64,000 nt of DNA from Edaphobacter modestus (GCF_004217555.1 NZ_SHKW01000008.1:170005-234004); one strand, 5' to 3'; numbered from the stretch's first letter, positions 44,301 through 52,241 are shown. Made by a program: numbers and translations. Notes: a model not told the origin generated them from the sequence alone.

Positions 44301-46287
44301 TGCCGTCAATTGTGAAAGCGATCGTCCCACCACCGCCGGATACGTGTGCACTGCAATTGGAAGTCTGAGGCCCATACGTGATCGGGTTCGGTGAGCAAGA
44401 TACGCTCAGCGTCGGTGTGAGTTTTCCCGTTACGATGAAAGGGGCAGCACCTGAACCGGCATTTGTGTATTGGTATTGCTGGCCAATGGAATCTGTGTAA
44501 ACGTACCCATCGGATACGTAAGAGAACGAGACGTTATGATTCCCGGGACCAATCGAACTAGTTGAATAGCTCAGGTTAACGTATATGGGGTTAAAGCACG
44601 TATCCGTGCCGTGACCTGAACCGTCGTCTGCGCCACATTCAAGCGGAGGTCCTAAATTGAGGACTGGTACAGCCTGACCGACCACACTTCCATCGATCAC
44701 AACATAGTAGGTTCCGCTCGGTACAACTCCATTTGGGCAATTGTATGGAAAAATGCAGTTATTGGATGTCAGCGTGCTTTGAACTACACCAGTAATCTGG
44801 AAGTTACTGCCAATTGGCGCGTTATTCGGCGTAATTGTGGGTGAGCCGACCCCAGGTGAGGCGGTAGTAAGCCCGACTCTCAAAAGATGCGCACCAGGAA
44901 CGAGCGTAGCTCCTTGATGCCTCGCTAGTTTAAGCAGCGCGTTTTCCACATTAGCATGTGGAAGTGTGGCACTGCCACTCAGCTCACCAGACCTCATAGG
45001 TAGATGGATGGTCACAGTGCGATCCGATCGCACAAAGCCATTGGCACTCTTGTAAGCTACCGTGATAGGTACAGGACCACCTTGACTGTGGATCACGAGT
45101 GAGGCAGTTCCATTGTACAGATTTGATGTTGAGACAATGTTTCGGTTGATGCCAACAGCAACTACGCCCTCTGGTACGGATACTCCCACTATCGGGTGAA
45201 CCTCGATTTGCAAGGTGATATCAAAACCAGAATCGGTAATCTTGACGTCAGGTCTGAAGGACAATGACGTTGCGTATGGATTCCTGAGTATTTGGATCTG
45301 CGACGTACTAGAACCAGAACACATTTGTGCGATAAGGATGTCCTGCGACCGTACAGAAGGGTCTGAATAGACACGCGCGGGAACTGCTCGTTGGACAACG
45401 CAACCGGTTGTTGGCCTTACAAGAAACCGATCCCTCATGGTCCCGGTATTGTCACTGTTGCCAAACCAGGTGATCGACGCGTCCGAGGAGATTAATAATC
45501 CAGAATGGCCATCAGCGAAAACATCTCCTTTAGACATATCTGCACCAGCAAAGCTAACAGCATCGAGCTTCACTTGATCATCTTTACCCCAGAGGATCGA
45601 ATTGTGCTGTGTACCTTTGTCGTCGCGCCAGCTATATGCGATGTCCGGCTTGTTATCTCCGTCATAATCCGCGGCAGCTATTGCCTCGGTGGCTACACTC
45701 AGTCCTTGCAGCAAATTGAACGTGACCTTGCCGTTCTCATTGAACGTACCAATGTATGTCTTTCCAGTTTCAGCGTTTGCTGGGCACGAAACGATCAGCT
45801 TTTCATTGTGATGTCCATCGATATCAGCATGATCGAGGACACACTCTGGCCCTACTTCGATGTTCGAGGGCAGTTCAACGATGTCCTGAGTAACGCCGGA
45901 TCGAAACTGGTTAGGGTTCAGCATGTATAGGGCGCTTCTGGCACCGCCATCCGCATCAGCCAACATGATGACCAATAACTTTCCACCCCCATTGGGGTCG
46001 ATAGCTGTTATATCGTGCACGTTTGAGTGCAACTTTGTGGCATTGGGGACGAATCCATCTTTATGATCCCCAAGAAGCAACCACAAATCTGAGTGATTGA
46101 CGACAAGTGTATCGGGCGATTTATCACCATCAACATCAGCCACCAAGAGGCGCTTAGTGTCCCCGGCCCCTACGCTGTAGCTGCGATCATCAGTTTTCCA
46201 TTCCTGAGCATTGACTGCACTCGCATGCAACCCAAAGCAACTTCCCACGACGATGCCCCAACCAGCAAGCACTCTGATTGATTTCAA
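41326..46287 (-). CDS. Large secreted FG-GAP / multi-Ig-like protein with nested binding domain
   Basis: Protein of 1,653 residues from a TTG at 46287. A signal peptide (GWGIVVGSCFGLHASAVNAQ) precedes FG-GAP/VCBS-like repeats (LLVADVDGDKSPDTLVV; ADYDGDNKPDIAYSWR) over about 30-300. Next comes a beta-rich region, then many Ig-like modules including LSVSCSPNPITYGPQTSNCS and later a run of nearly identical repeats of about 78 residues (PTLSWATPSAITYGTALSGT; AGTFVYSPAAGTVLGAGTQT). A binding-like domain (NLIPYSQQVGGTSWSGYCGD to YVWGAQVEQSTLVGPYVATY) is nested inside one Ig unit, exactly as in the gene at 28494. The chain ends at YSGDTNYQ. Probably a large extracellular adhesin. A G8 tract serves as its ribosome site. 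Confidence 0.85.
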   Translation of the reverse strand: MKSIRVLAGWGIVVGSCFGLHASAVNAQEWKTDDRSYSVGAGDTKRLLVADVDGDKSPDTLVVNHSDLWLLLGDHKDGFVPNATKLHSNVHDITAIDPNGGGKLLVIMLADADGGARSALYMLNPNQFRSGVTQDIVELPSNIEVGPECVLDHADIDGHHNEKLIVSCPANAETGKTYIGTFNENGKVTFNLLQGLSVATEAIAAADYDGDNKPDIAYSWRDDKGTQHNSILWGKDDQVKLDAVSFAGADMSKGDVFADGHSGLLISSDASITWFGNSDNTGTMRDRFLVRPTTGCVVQRAVPARVYSDPSVRSQDILIAQMCSGSSTSQIQILRNPYATSLSFRPDVKITDSGFDITLQIEVHPIVGVSVPEGVVAVGINRNIVSTSNLYNGTASLVIHSQGGPVPITVAYKSANGFVRSDRTVTIHLPMRSGELSGSATLPHANVENALLKLARHQGATLVPGAHLLRVGLTTASPGVGSPTITPNNAPIGSNFQITGVVQSTLTSNNCIFPYNCPNGVVPSGTYYVVIDGSVVGQAVPVLNLGPPLECGADDGSGHGTDTCFNPIYVNLSYSTSSIGPGNHNVSFSYVSDGYVYTDSIGQQYQYTNAGSGAAPFIVTGKLTPTLSVSCSPNPITYGPQTSNCSAHVSGGGGTIAFTIDGNPWFTGNVDGAGNVSGGGFNNYPAGNHTIGVTSSGDSTYNGTSSSTVLTINKATPTVTVACSPNPISYGSQSTTCTAHTSGGGGPVTMYWNGLGSLWGSGSFDGGGNFSLSGFNGQPAGNYAVIANSSGDANYNGASGSTVVTINKTTPSVSFSVSPNPITFGLQATTVSVHVGCNTSCGFVDFRYDGAEWTTIPLDGGGNASAATGLGTNPAGDHTFQVNYLGDANNNAVSTAPQIWTILQAPTTTTITSTLTPTKEGQNVSWPCTVTSPGGTPTGTITYTDNGNFVTSSTVPGGVAWGGTGLPVGTHVIGCSFAAQGNFAASSSSVTQVVIPAISSTVTELTTSNNAYPYADSTTLSALVDTGGNAPTGTVTFKSNGVEIGSGNLTSVSATNLIPYSQQVGGTSWSGYCGDSSSIVLNTSDFSAPDGTTTATKFTIPGAPGCGSGGAVGAIDTIAAGLTAGQTYTISVWMRGSKGGEVVGFGLNDNAGGGAALTTSWHRYSVTLQNIPQGVADAGRGFQVVDWTPNDVFYVWGAQVEQSTLVGPYVATYSTPTTGQGGLATLTTLLLPVGNNSIVANYEGDPNDYSSISQPIVVTVIKATPAITWASPSAITYGTALSGTQLNATTRGIPGTFVYTPAAGTVLGAGTQTLSVNFIPDDSVSYNGATATVSLTVNKAAPTLSWATPSAITYGMALSGTQLNATSGGIAGTFVYSPAAGTVLGVGTQTLSVNFIPDDPATYNGATTTLSLTVNKASPTLSWATPSAITYGTALSGAQLNATSGGVAGTFVYSPAAGTVLGAGTQTLGVTFIPTDSANYNGATTTISLTVNKATPTLSWATPSSIIYGTALSGAQLNATSGGLAGTFVYSPASGTVLAAGTQTLSATFSPSDTADYSSQTVTTSLLVTKATPGITLTSTQDPSSYGDRIAFNVQLTGVGGSIPSGSIVLYDGGMLLTTISLDATGKGTYSTANLPANIHNIKGVYSGDTNYQ

Positions 46288-46338
46288 TGGTTTGCCCCCC
46301 CCATAGCTAAATACTATTGCGGACTATACCATATCAAT
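46288..46338 (-). promoter_or_regulatory. Promoter and G8 ribosome site of the 1,653-residue gene
   Basis: Minus strand carries ATTGATATGGTATAG (46338-46324, extended -10-like), then a short leader. GGGGGGGG (46302-46295) lies seven bases before the TTG start. The homopolymer is the only Shine-Dalgarno candidate, so its length would set spacing and translation efficiency. Confidence 0.55.
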
Positions 46339-46440
46339 TGACTAAAACCCGAATTGTTAGTTGGGTAGGTAGGCGTGGAGGCGGGCAGAGATCTGATGTT
46401 GCTTTCCGTTGCCAAAGGACGAATGCATTGATAATAAAAG

Positions 46441-46467
46441 TGGGCCGTCTCTACGAGAGACGGCCCA
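46441..46467 (-). terminator. Hairpin terminator after the metallopeptidase-like gene
   Basis: A perfect 12-bp stem, TGGGCCGTCTCT (46441-46452) and AGAGACGGCCCA (46456-46467), has a 3-base loop and is followed on the minus strand by CTTTTATTAT. It lies 136 bases after the stop at 46603. Nothing else was seen between 46339 and 46602. Confidence 0.65.
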
Positions 46468-46602
46468 GGAGCCGACGTAACCAGCAGTTTTCCAACTCAC
46501 CAGTACGTCATAGCAGAGATGATAAATGCGTTGCTTGGATTTTGGGCTAAGAGCGACACCAATTCTTAGCCGCGTTCCCATTTTGGATCATGAGGAAGGG
46601 AG

Positions 46603-47097
46603 CTAGAAGCTTGATGCAACGCTGGTTCTAGTCTCTCTCATCATGGCAGAAGCAGCCTTCTCCACTCGTTCTTCGTCGTGACTTTTCAGCATTATGTGAG
46701 CCAGTTCGTGCGCGATAACGTGCTCGGTCAGGTTCTCGTGCGTTTTGGTGAATGGATGAATAACTGCAAATCCTCGCACATAGGTTACTTGCGTTTGCAG
46801 GTCCGTCGTCGCTAGGATCTCGCCTTTGACGCCGACCTGTCCAATATGATTCAGGACGCGGTTCCATGCAGGTTCATCGCATGCGATGATCCAAGTCCAT
46901 TTGGTGGGATGTTGGTAGCCATCGATAATCGGCGCAACTACAGCCCTCTCCTGCGTACAATCGGCCGGAGGCACGTTGTTTTCGGCGAACGTAGAGTAAA
47001 ACTTAATAGTGTTCTGTGCGTGGGCTTCCGTGTAAGAAATAGTCAGCATCAATGGTACCAACGCATGGAAAATGAAGAATCTAGTATGGTGTTTCAT
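46603..47097 (-). CDS. Secreted zinc-peptidase-like protein (HELAH)
   Basis: Protein of 164 residues. A signal peptide (FFIFHALVPLMLTISYTEAH) precedes a short domain with HVIAHELAHIMLKSHDEERV at about 125-145. That contains the HExxH zinc-binding motif with a downstream acidic residue that could be the third ligand. Two cysteines (DCTQE, IACDE) could form a disulfide. ATG 47097 is chosen because AAGGAG lies five bases before it and the signal peptide is then normal. It is smaller than most metallopeptidases, so it could be an inactive or specialised member. Transcribed alone, with its own terminator. Confidence 0.68.
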   Translation of the reverse strand: MKHHTRFFIFHALVPLMLTISYTEAHAQNTIKFYSTFAENNVPPADCTQERAVVAPIIDGYQHPTKWTWIIACDEPAWNRVLNHIGQVGVKGEILATTDLQTQVTYVRGFAVIHPFTKTHENLTEHVIAHELAHIMLKSHDEERVEKAASAMMRETRTSVASSF

Positions 47098-47433
47098 GAA
47101 ATCTCCTTCGAGGGGATAGTCGAGGCCCAATGAATGTCTGGCGTCGTTGAAGTTCACAGGAGTGGGGAGGCGAGAGGATGTCCGAGCAGCACAGGCCAAG
47201 AATTTGGCTAAACCGAACCGAGTGTTCCCGAGCATGTCTCGGGCGCGGCCCTTTGTACTGCCACAAAGCGGAAACTATTGCCACTTGTCTTTCATCGGCA
47301 CAAAGCAGAGACCGTTGAATCAGTCGTTAGTTCGCACAGACTTCCGGCGATTTGAACGATAAAAAAAGGAAAAAGGGCCGCACCATATGGGTGCAGCCTC
47401 AGTAAAATCAATCGTTTTATAGTGGTTAGTGGT
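47098..47433. other. Intergenic region with terminator
   Basis: About 335 bases. It holds the upstream region of the peptidase-like gene and the hairpin at 47376-47398; otherwise nothing was recognised. Confidence 0.4.
47361..47398 (-). terminator. Hairpin terminator of the 47.4-kb minus-strand unit
   Basis: An imperfect 9-bp stem (GGCTGCACC with GGTGCGGCC) around CATAT lies on the minus strand and is followed by TTTTTCCTTTTTTT. It is 36 bases after the stop at 47434, which supports a real transcript ending here. Confidence 0.65.
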
Positions 47434-47676
47434 TTAGGTTATGGAACATGTAGTTTCATTTTCGTGTGACTTATTTTCGGACACACTAGTTGTCAACTCA
47501 TCAGTACCAAGTTCCACCAGCATCTGCACGGGTTCCGCTTCGTTCCCCGTATCGCGACTTGTGTGTACACCAAGCTGTACACTCCAAGAGGCGAACTGCC
47601 TAAAGCGCCTGAAGCCTATGATCGGCGGAACACTCAATTGACGTAATAGATAGAGAACGGGCGAAGCTGCCGTCAC
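47434..47676 (-). CDS. Hypothetical protein tail, probably a gene fragment
   Basis: Open frame of 80 residues whose amino-acid pattern (VLYLLRQLSVPPIIGFRRFR, QFASWSVQLGVHTSRDTGNE) looks coding. The same frame reads SAEFQRFRYDVAGIRNV upstream of the first Met until a stop near 47740. It is followed by a good terminator. It is probably the 3' part of a longer gene disrupted together with the methylase fragment just upstream. Family not recognised. Confidence 0.35.
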   Translation of the reverse strand: MTAASPVLYLLRQLSVPPIIGFRRFRQFASWSVQLGVHTSRDTGNEAEPVQMLVELGTDELTTSVSENKSHENETTCSIT

Positions 47677-48015
47677 GTTCCGAATACCAGCAACGTCGTA
47701 GCGGAAGCGTTGAAACTCGGCCGAAAGGCTATAGGTTCAGACAGGTCCCTAGAATATTTGGAAGGCGCACTAATTCGCGGCGTTAAAAGTTCACGCCATT
47801 TGGAGCACAATTCGAGCAACCATCCCACCCAACGGTCTGGCGGAAAATTTCCGTAAGCTTTCGGGGAGAGCAGAGGATAGGGAGGCGAGCAACATAGGAG
47901 CGATATGCTGCCGCGTTCAATGATACCTATAGCATCTTCGACATTCGCCCAAAGCAGGGCACCGTCGTCCGATATTGCGAAGGCCACAATCTTGCCTTGC
48001 ACGATGTTGCCGAGC
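47673..48015 (-). pseudogene. Fragment of a DNA methyltransferase (SPPY motif IV)
   Basis: The minus-strand frame carries GIIERGSISLLCCSPPYPLL then SPKAYGN and WLLELCSKWRELLTP. This is the catalytic loop of N4-cytosine/N6-adenine DNA methylases (SPPY at about 47877-47888) with its usual following helix. The SAM-binding FxGxG part and the target-recognition region are absent, and the sequence after LLTP does not continue the family. It abuts the 3' end of the decayed IS110, which suggests the insertion element landed in or beside the methylase gene. Confidence 0.55.
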
Positions 48016-49287
48016 TTTGAGTTCGCAGCGGTGGAAGACCGTCTCTGTGTAGGGTTCTTTGCTGTGTAAGACGTGGTACACGACGCGTGCGAGCTTATGC
48101 GCCGTTGCTGTAATGGTCTGCGCAGTGCCAAGCCTGGCTCGCATTCTGCGGAAAAACGCACCGAAGTAGTCCTTGGCACGGGAGAGTGATTTGGCACCGT
48201 GCCGGAGCACGATGGCTACTCGGTTCTTCACCTTCCGTGTCTTGGTGGAGAGCACTTTACCGCCGCTGATTCGTTTATCCGGACAGAGCCCAAGCCAGGA
48301 GGCAAAAGCGGAGGCATTGCGGAATCGACTGACCGGGTCCGACCTCGGTGAGGACCACTTGTGCGGCGATGGCACTCACTGCCGGGATATCGTGGGATCG
48401 ACGCCAGCGATGCGGTACAGTTCACTGTGAAGATCGAATAAGGGATCATTTCCCATCCGCTGATAGGCGGTACGTTTGGTGCGCTTTGGTATCAGGGCAG
48501 GATGCTCCGTGGCGTTCGGCAAAGTGTGCATAAGCCGTGCTATCTCGTCATCCAGTTCGGCGATGAGCTTCTGGTAGTGGCGATAGCCATCCAGCGACTG
48601 CTTCAAGGTGAACAGGTGCTCAGGCCGGTAGTCTCCTACGAGTGCCTGCGCGACTGTCTCGCGAGGGCTCTTCACCCGAATGTTACAGCGGTGCGCCAGG
48701 CACAAGGGATCACGGTTGCCTGCGAGGATCGCATCCAGGATGGCCAGCCCACTGGCACCCGTGATGTCGCTCAACACATGATGGATCTGCAGGTTCATCA
48801 GGCTGAGAGACTTCTGTATGTGCTGCGTGTGTTCGGCGGCCATCTGGAGCAGGCTGCCGCGGTGTCGCCAGAGAGTGCGCACCGCACAGATGTCTTCCGG
48901 TGGGCGGAAGCTGGCCTTCAACAGTCCTACCGAGTGCAGATACTGAATCCACTCACAGTCGGACACATCACTCTTGCGGCCGGGGACGGTCTTCAGCGAA
49001 TGCGCGTTGACCAGATAGACCTTGAAGCCACTCTCTTCCAGAATCTGAAACAGTGGGATCCAGTACACCCCGGTGGACTCCATTGCTACCGTCCGGATGC
49101 GACAACACTGCAGCCATTCGGCCAGGGCGTAAAGATCGCAGGTGAAGCTGCTGAACCTGCGCGTTGCTTGCTCATCACGGTCGGGTGGAACGGCTACGTA
49201 AATCTCCTCGGCTCCAATATCGATTCCAGCTGCATCGGGCTCCAGAATCGCTGAGCGGCGCTCTCGCTTCTCTCCTCGCTTTCCCAT
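48010..49287 (-). pseudogene. IS110-family transposase, frameshifted
   Basis: RuvC-like DEDD recombinase of the IS110 family. ATG 49287 has TAAGGAGG upstream. The N-terminal DEDD domain is intact (GIDIGAEEIYVAVPP, VAMESTGVYWIPLF, GRKSDVSDCEWIQYLHSVGL). The C-terminal Transposase_20 part is spread over three frames: GVDPT, then IPAVSAIAAQVVLTEVGP, then SRFRNASAFASWLGLCPDKR and ISGGKVL. The first frame stops at 48376. The catalytic Ser of the C-terminal domain lies in the shifted part, so the element is probably dead. The protein normally acts with a structured bridge RNA. Confidence 0.8.
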
Positions 49288-49774
49288 GGTCGCCTCCTTA
49301 TAGCCGGAGAGTGCGGCCCGAGGTGCGATTCCTTCCAGTCTCCTCATCGAGATCGCTGCCCTCTTCTGCAGACGTCATCACTGGACTGTCCGCTACCTCA
49401 GACCCACGCTTTGCGACGGGCTCGGAAAGCACCAATGTCGGTTTCGGGCCGTAGCTTGCCGCCATCTCCAGCACCTATATCTTCGCTCAGAACCATGTTC
49501 CCTATGTCACTGTCTGGGCAAAGCCCAGTCTCCCGCTTTGCAGGCAGTTCGACGCACAGTAACGTTCTGTGGTCTTCGCCCAGTTCCTTCGGGATGACTT
49601 GGGCATAGGTATACTCCAACCGACTCCAGATGCACGCATCACAGAAACTCGCCCCTAGAGCAGCTATTGATGGGGGCGGACACCATGCCCCCGTCTTCAC
49701 TCTTCGTGAGCAAGTGCGCGATGCGAGACAGGCTCGCGGTGGTGACAATCATCATCACCACCGCTGCGAGCATA
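49288..49774 (-). other. IS110 left flank, candidate relic of bridge-RNA region
   Basis: About 490 bases without a convincing gene (short frames at 49398-49748 and 49411-49608 overlap each other). In IS110-group elements the RNA-coding end lies upstream of the transposase, so part of this stretch may be that end. A small inverted repeat around CTGGGCTTTGCCCAG (near 49515) is visible. Element boundaries were not found. Confidence 0.3.
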
Positions 49775-50419
49775 CTATTCGGTGAATTTGAGGTTGGCGG
49801 GCCGCGTTTGGTTGGACGCTGAACCAGTTGTTGGCACCTCATTGCCGACTATCTCGAAGGTCGCGTCATTCATCCAGACCTCGCCGGTTCCTGTAAGCAG
49901 AATGCCAAACGAGATAGAGGTCGCGTCCTGGGGAACATCGAGGACAACATCACATGTCTTCCACGTCTGGTTGCCCTTAATCGGCCGATTCTGCATATTG
50001 TCAAAAGCGACTGAGGTGCTCCCTTTGTCGACTCTCATCCAGACACCGGACCAGTCGGAAACGTCCTGTGAGCGGACCCAGGCGCGTAAACGAACACGTT
50101 TTCCGGCATAGTCATTTGCGCTGATCGTTTGCATCAGTGTGCCAAACCCACCCGTAGCCGGTACAGCCGACTTCAGGAATGCGCTTGGCAGGCCATTTTC
50201 CACCATAGCCTGGTCTACGCCAGTTTGATAATTGGCTGGCTTAGAGCCGGCCATGAACCAACCGTTCGGGGCGTGGCTGACCGGAACTGTTGATTGCGCC
50301 TGTACAAGCTTCAGACTAAAACTGGTGCTAAGAGCGCAGGTTGCAAAGACAAGGAAGCATCCGAAGATAGCAGAACCAACCGCACGAAGACGAGGGTGTT
50401 GCGTTTCAAGTAAGTTCAT
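49775..50419 (-). CDS. Secreted beta-sandwich (carbohydrate-binding-like) protein
   Basis: Protein of 214 residues. The N-terminus has a membrane/signal segment (AVGSAIFGCFLVFATCALST). A single domain follows with NGWFMAGSKPANYQTGVDQA, RLRAWVRSQDVSDWSGVWMR, and SISFGILLTGTGEVWMNDAT. This is a jelly-roll pattern similar to CBM-like ligand-binding modules. A short Thr/Ser tail ends it. It has GGAGAG upstream of ATG 50419. Function probably binding of a sugar or polymer; no enzyme motif is visible. Confidence 0.65.
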   Translation of the reverse strand: MNLLETQHPRLRAVGSAIFGCFLVFATCALSTSFSLKLVQAQSTVPVSHAPNGWFMAGSKPANYQTGVDQAMVENGLPSAFLKSAVPATGGFGTLMQTISANDYAGKRVRLRAWVRSQDVSDWSGVWMRVDKGSTSVAFDNMQNRPIKGNQTWKTCDVVLDVPQDATSISFGILLTGTGEVWMNDATFEIVGNEVPTTGSASNQTRPANLKFTE

Positions 50420-50798
50420 AATCAGTCTCTCCAGAACTTCCCCGCCGAAGAATCCCGAATGAATTAGGAGGCTAGCCCCACTTTTTGTGGTGTGTCAATT
50501 AGAACTTTAGAATATAAATCTCACACTGTTCTTATCTTGTACGGCAAATATCCGTAGAAACGGCGTTTTCGCCAAGTTCACCCGACCCAGAGACGCGCCA
50601 ACGCGAACTTGGTCAAAACGCGACTTTTCTGGCAGTTCGGTTTCACCTTTCCGACAGGCCGGTTACACGGCAACTTGGCGAAGACATAGACCGATGTGAA
50701 TAGTTCGATGAGCGCATTGCCCTGAATGCGCCAGTCGAGATTTGAATGGCCTGGCTCAACGCAAGGCCAGAAAAAGCGGCAGTGCGAGACAATGAGTC
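50420..50798. other. Intergenic region with mobile-element scars
   Basis: About 380 bases. It contains the repeat block 50573-50685 described separately and the short leader of the DinB-methyltransferase gene. Confidence 0.4.
50573..50685. repeat. Repeat block shared with 56.6-56.9 kb
   Basis: Bases 50573-50627 (with ACCCGACCCAGAGACGCGCC) occur in inverted orientation at 56595-56648 with few mismatches. Bases 50629-50685 (TTCGG...CCGGTTACACGG...AACTT) recur in direct orientation at about 56830-56877. The two blocks frame a segment of about 6 kb. Confidence 0.65.
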
Positions 50799-52241
50799 AT
50801 GAGCATTTTTGCCCAGCAAGACGCGGTAGCGGAACCTCTCTCTGTTTTTGGACCTCGCAACGGATACAGTACCCAGATTGGTTTCCTTGTGTCGCAGCTC
50901 AACTGGATGCGCGCAGTGGTTCTCTCGCGTTTGCAGAATCTGTCGGTTGAAGAACTCGATTGGCTGCCGCATCCGGATGCGAACTCGATTGGTCCTTTGC
51001 TGATGCATCTCGCCGCCGCCGATGTCTACTACGGTTTGAACACCTTCGATGGTGTCCCTTGGGGCCGCTTCTCCTATGAAGCTCGCAAGAAGTGGGGGGT
51101 GGCGATCAACCTTGGTCAGACTGCGCGAGTCCGCTATAAGGGCTTTGATCTGCAGTACTACATATCGCATCTGTCCGAGGCACGGGAACATACCCTGTCG
51201 GAGTTGAGCAAGCGAGACGACGAATGGCTCATGGCGATTGACCCCTCCTGGAGCTGGGGAGCTACTAATAACCTTTGCAAATGGTTTTATGTGTGCGAAC
51301 ACGAGTCTCACCATCTGGGCCAGATTGATCTCATTTTGAAGCAGCTACCAGGACGGCAGAGTCTCGACAGGCGTAGTTTGCACAAAGGCCAGTCGTCGCG
51401 TACCGCACTCGGCGTGGCGTTGCGACGCGCGACTCATCAGGTCTATGACGCAAGCCCCTTGGTATTGAATGACCCTGTTGCCGTGCCGCTGCTGGGGAGC
51501 AGGTACGCGAAAGTCCTGGCTGACTCGGAAGAAGATTTGTATGAGGACTCGTCCCGGATGATGCGAGCGTGGTTGGTAGCCCGCAGCCGCTTCGCTGAAG
51601 ACCATCTCGCACGCGCGGTGGAAGGCGGTGTTCACCAGTATGTCCTTTTGGGAGCGGGTCTTGACACATTCGGCTTCAGGAATCCGCACGCGGGGCTCGA
51701 GGTCTACGAGGTTGACCATCCTGCGACGCAGTCCTGGAAGAAAGAGCTGGCTGAAGCGAGTGGAGTTGTGGTCCCGAAGTCTCTTCACTTTGTGGCAGCT
51801 GACTTCGAAACGCAGAAGCTTTCCGAACGGCTGGAAGAGGCAGGGCTAGATGCCAATGTGCCGACGGTTTTCGCGATGCTCGGGGTGGTTATGTATCTGA
51901 CTACTGATGCCTTCGGAGAGACGCTCAAGTACATTGCTGGCTTTCCAGAGGGGAGTGGTGTGATCTTTGACTACGCGGTGCCGCGCGACATGCTTCCACC
52001 AGAAGAGATCGATGCCCGGGATGAGCTTGCCAGCCGTGTCGAAAGTATCGGCGAACCGTTTCGGTTGTTTTTTGGTCCCGATGAAGTCAGGGACGTGCTT
52101 GGCGCTTTTGAGTCGATAGAGGACGTGGACGATAAGGAGCTAAATCGCCTCTATTTCGCAGGCCGAACCGATCAGCTCAACCTCAAAGGGAGGTCCGGGC
52201 ACATGATCGCTGCTTTCCGAGGCTCTTCGTTGCTACCGTGA
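50799..52241 (+). CDS. DinB-like domain fused to LCMT/TIGR00027-type SAM methyltransferase
   Basis: Protein of 480 residues made of two families. Residues about 20-190 form a DinB/DUF664 four-helix metal-binding domain (MHLAAADVYYGLNTFDGVPW; CEHESHHLGQIDLILKQLPG, with the His cluster). Residues about 200-478 are a class I methyltransferase of the leucine-carboxyl-methyltransferase/TIGR00027 group (SSRTALGVALRRATHQVYDA, YVLLGAGLDTFGFRNP, YEVDHPATQSWKK). DinB domains often supply a thiol-transferase metal site, so the fusion may transfer methyl or thiol groups on a small metabolite; this is inference. No neighbouring gene hints at the substrate. It lies between two mobile-element scars. Confidence 0.8.
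   Translation: MSIFAQQDAVAEPLSVFGPRNGYSTQIGFLVSQLNWMRAVVLSRLQNLSVEELDWLPHPDANSIGPLLMHLAAADVYYGLNTFDGVPWGRFSYEARKKWGVAINLGQTARVRYKGFDLQYYISHLSEAREHTLSELSKRDDEWLMAIDPSWSWGATNNLCKWFYVCEHESHHLGQIDLILKQLPGRQSLDRRSLHKGQSSRTALGVALRRATHQVYDASPLVLNDPVAVPLLGSRYAKVLADSEEDLYEDSSRMMRAWLVARSRFAEDHLARAVEGGVHQYVLLGAGLDTFGFRNPHAGLEVYEVDHPATQSWKKELAEASGVVVPKSLHFVAADFETQKLSERLEEAGLDANVPTVFAMLGVVMYLTTDAFGETLKYIAGFPEGSGVIFDYAVPRDMLPPEEIDARDELASRVESIGEPFRLFFGPDEVRDVLGAFESIEDVDDKELNRLYFAGRTDQLNLKGRSGHMIAAFRGSSLLP

Noticed and set aside
48502..49254. Plus-strand open frame of 250 codons
   Set aside because: Lies entirely opposite the IS110 transposase N-terminal domain, which has clear DEDD-domain sequence on the minus strand.
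50643..51314. Minus-strand open frame of 223 codons
   Set aside because: Overlaps the DinB domain of the fusion gene in antisense and shows no family features.
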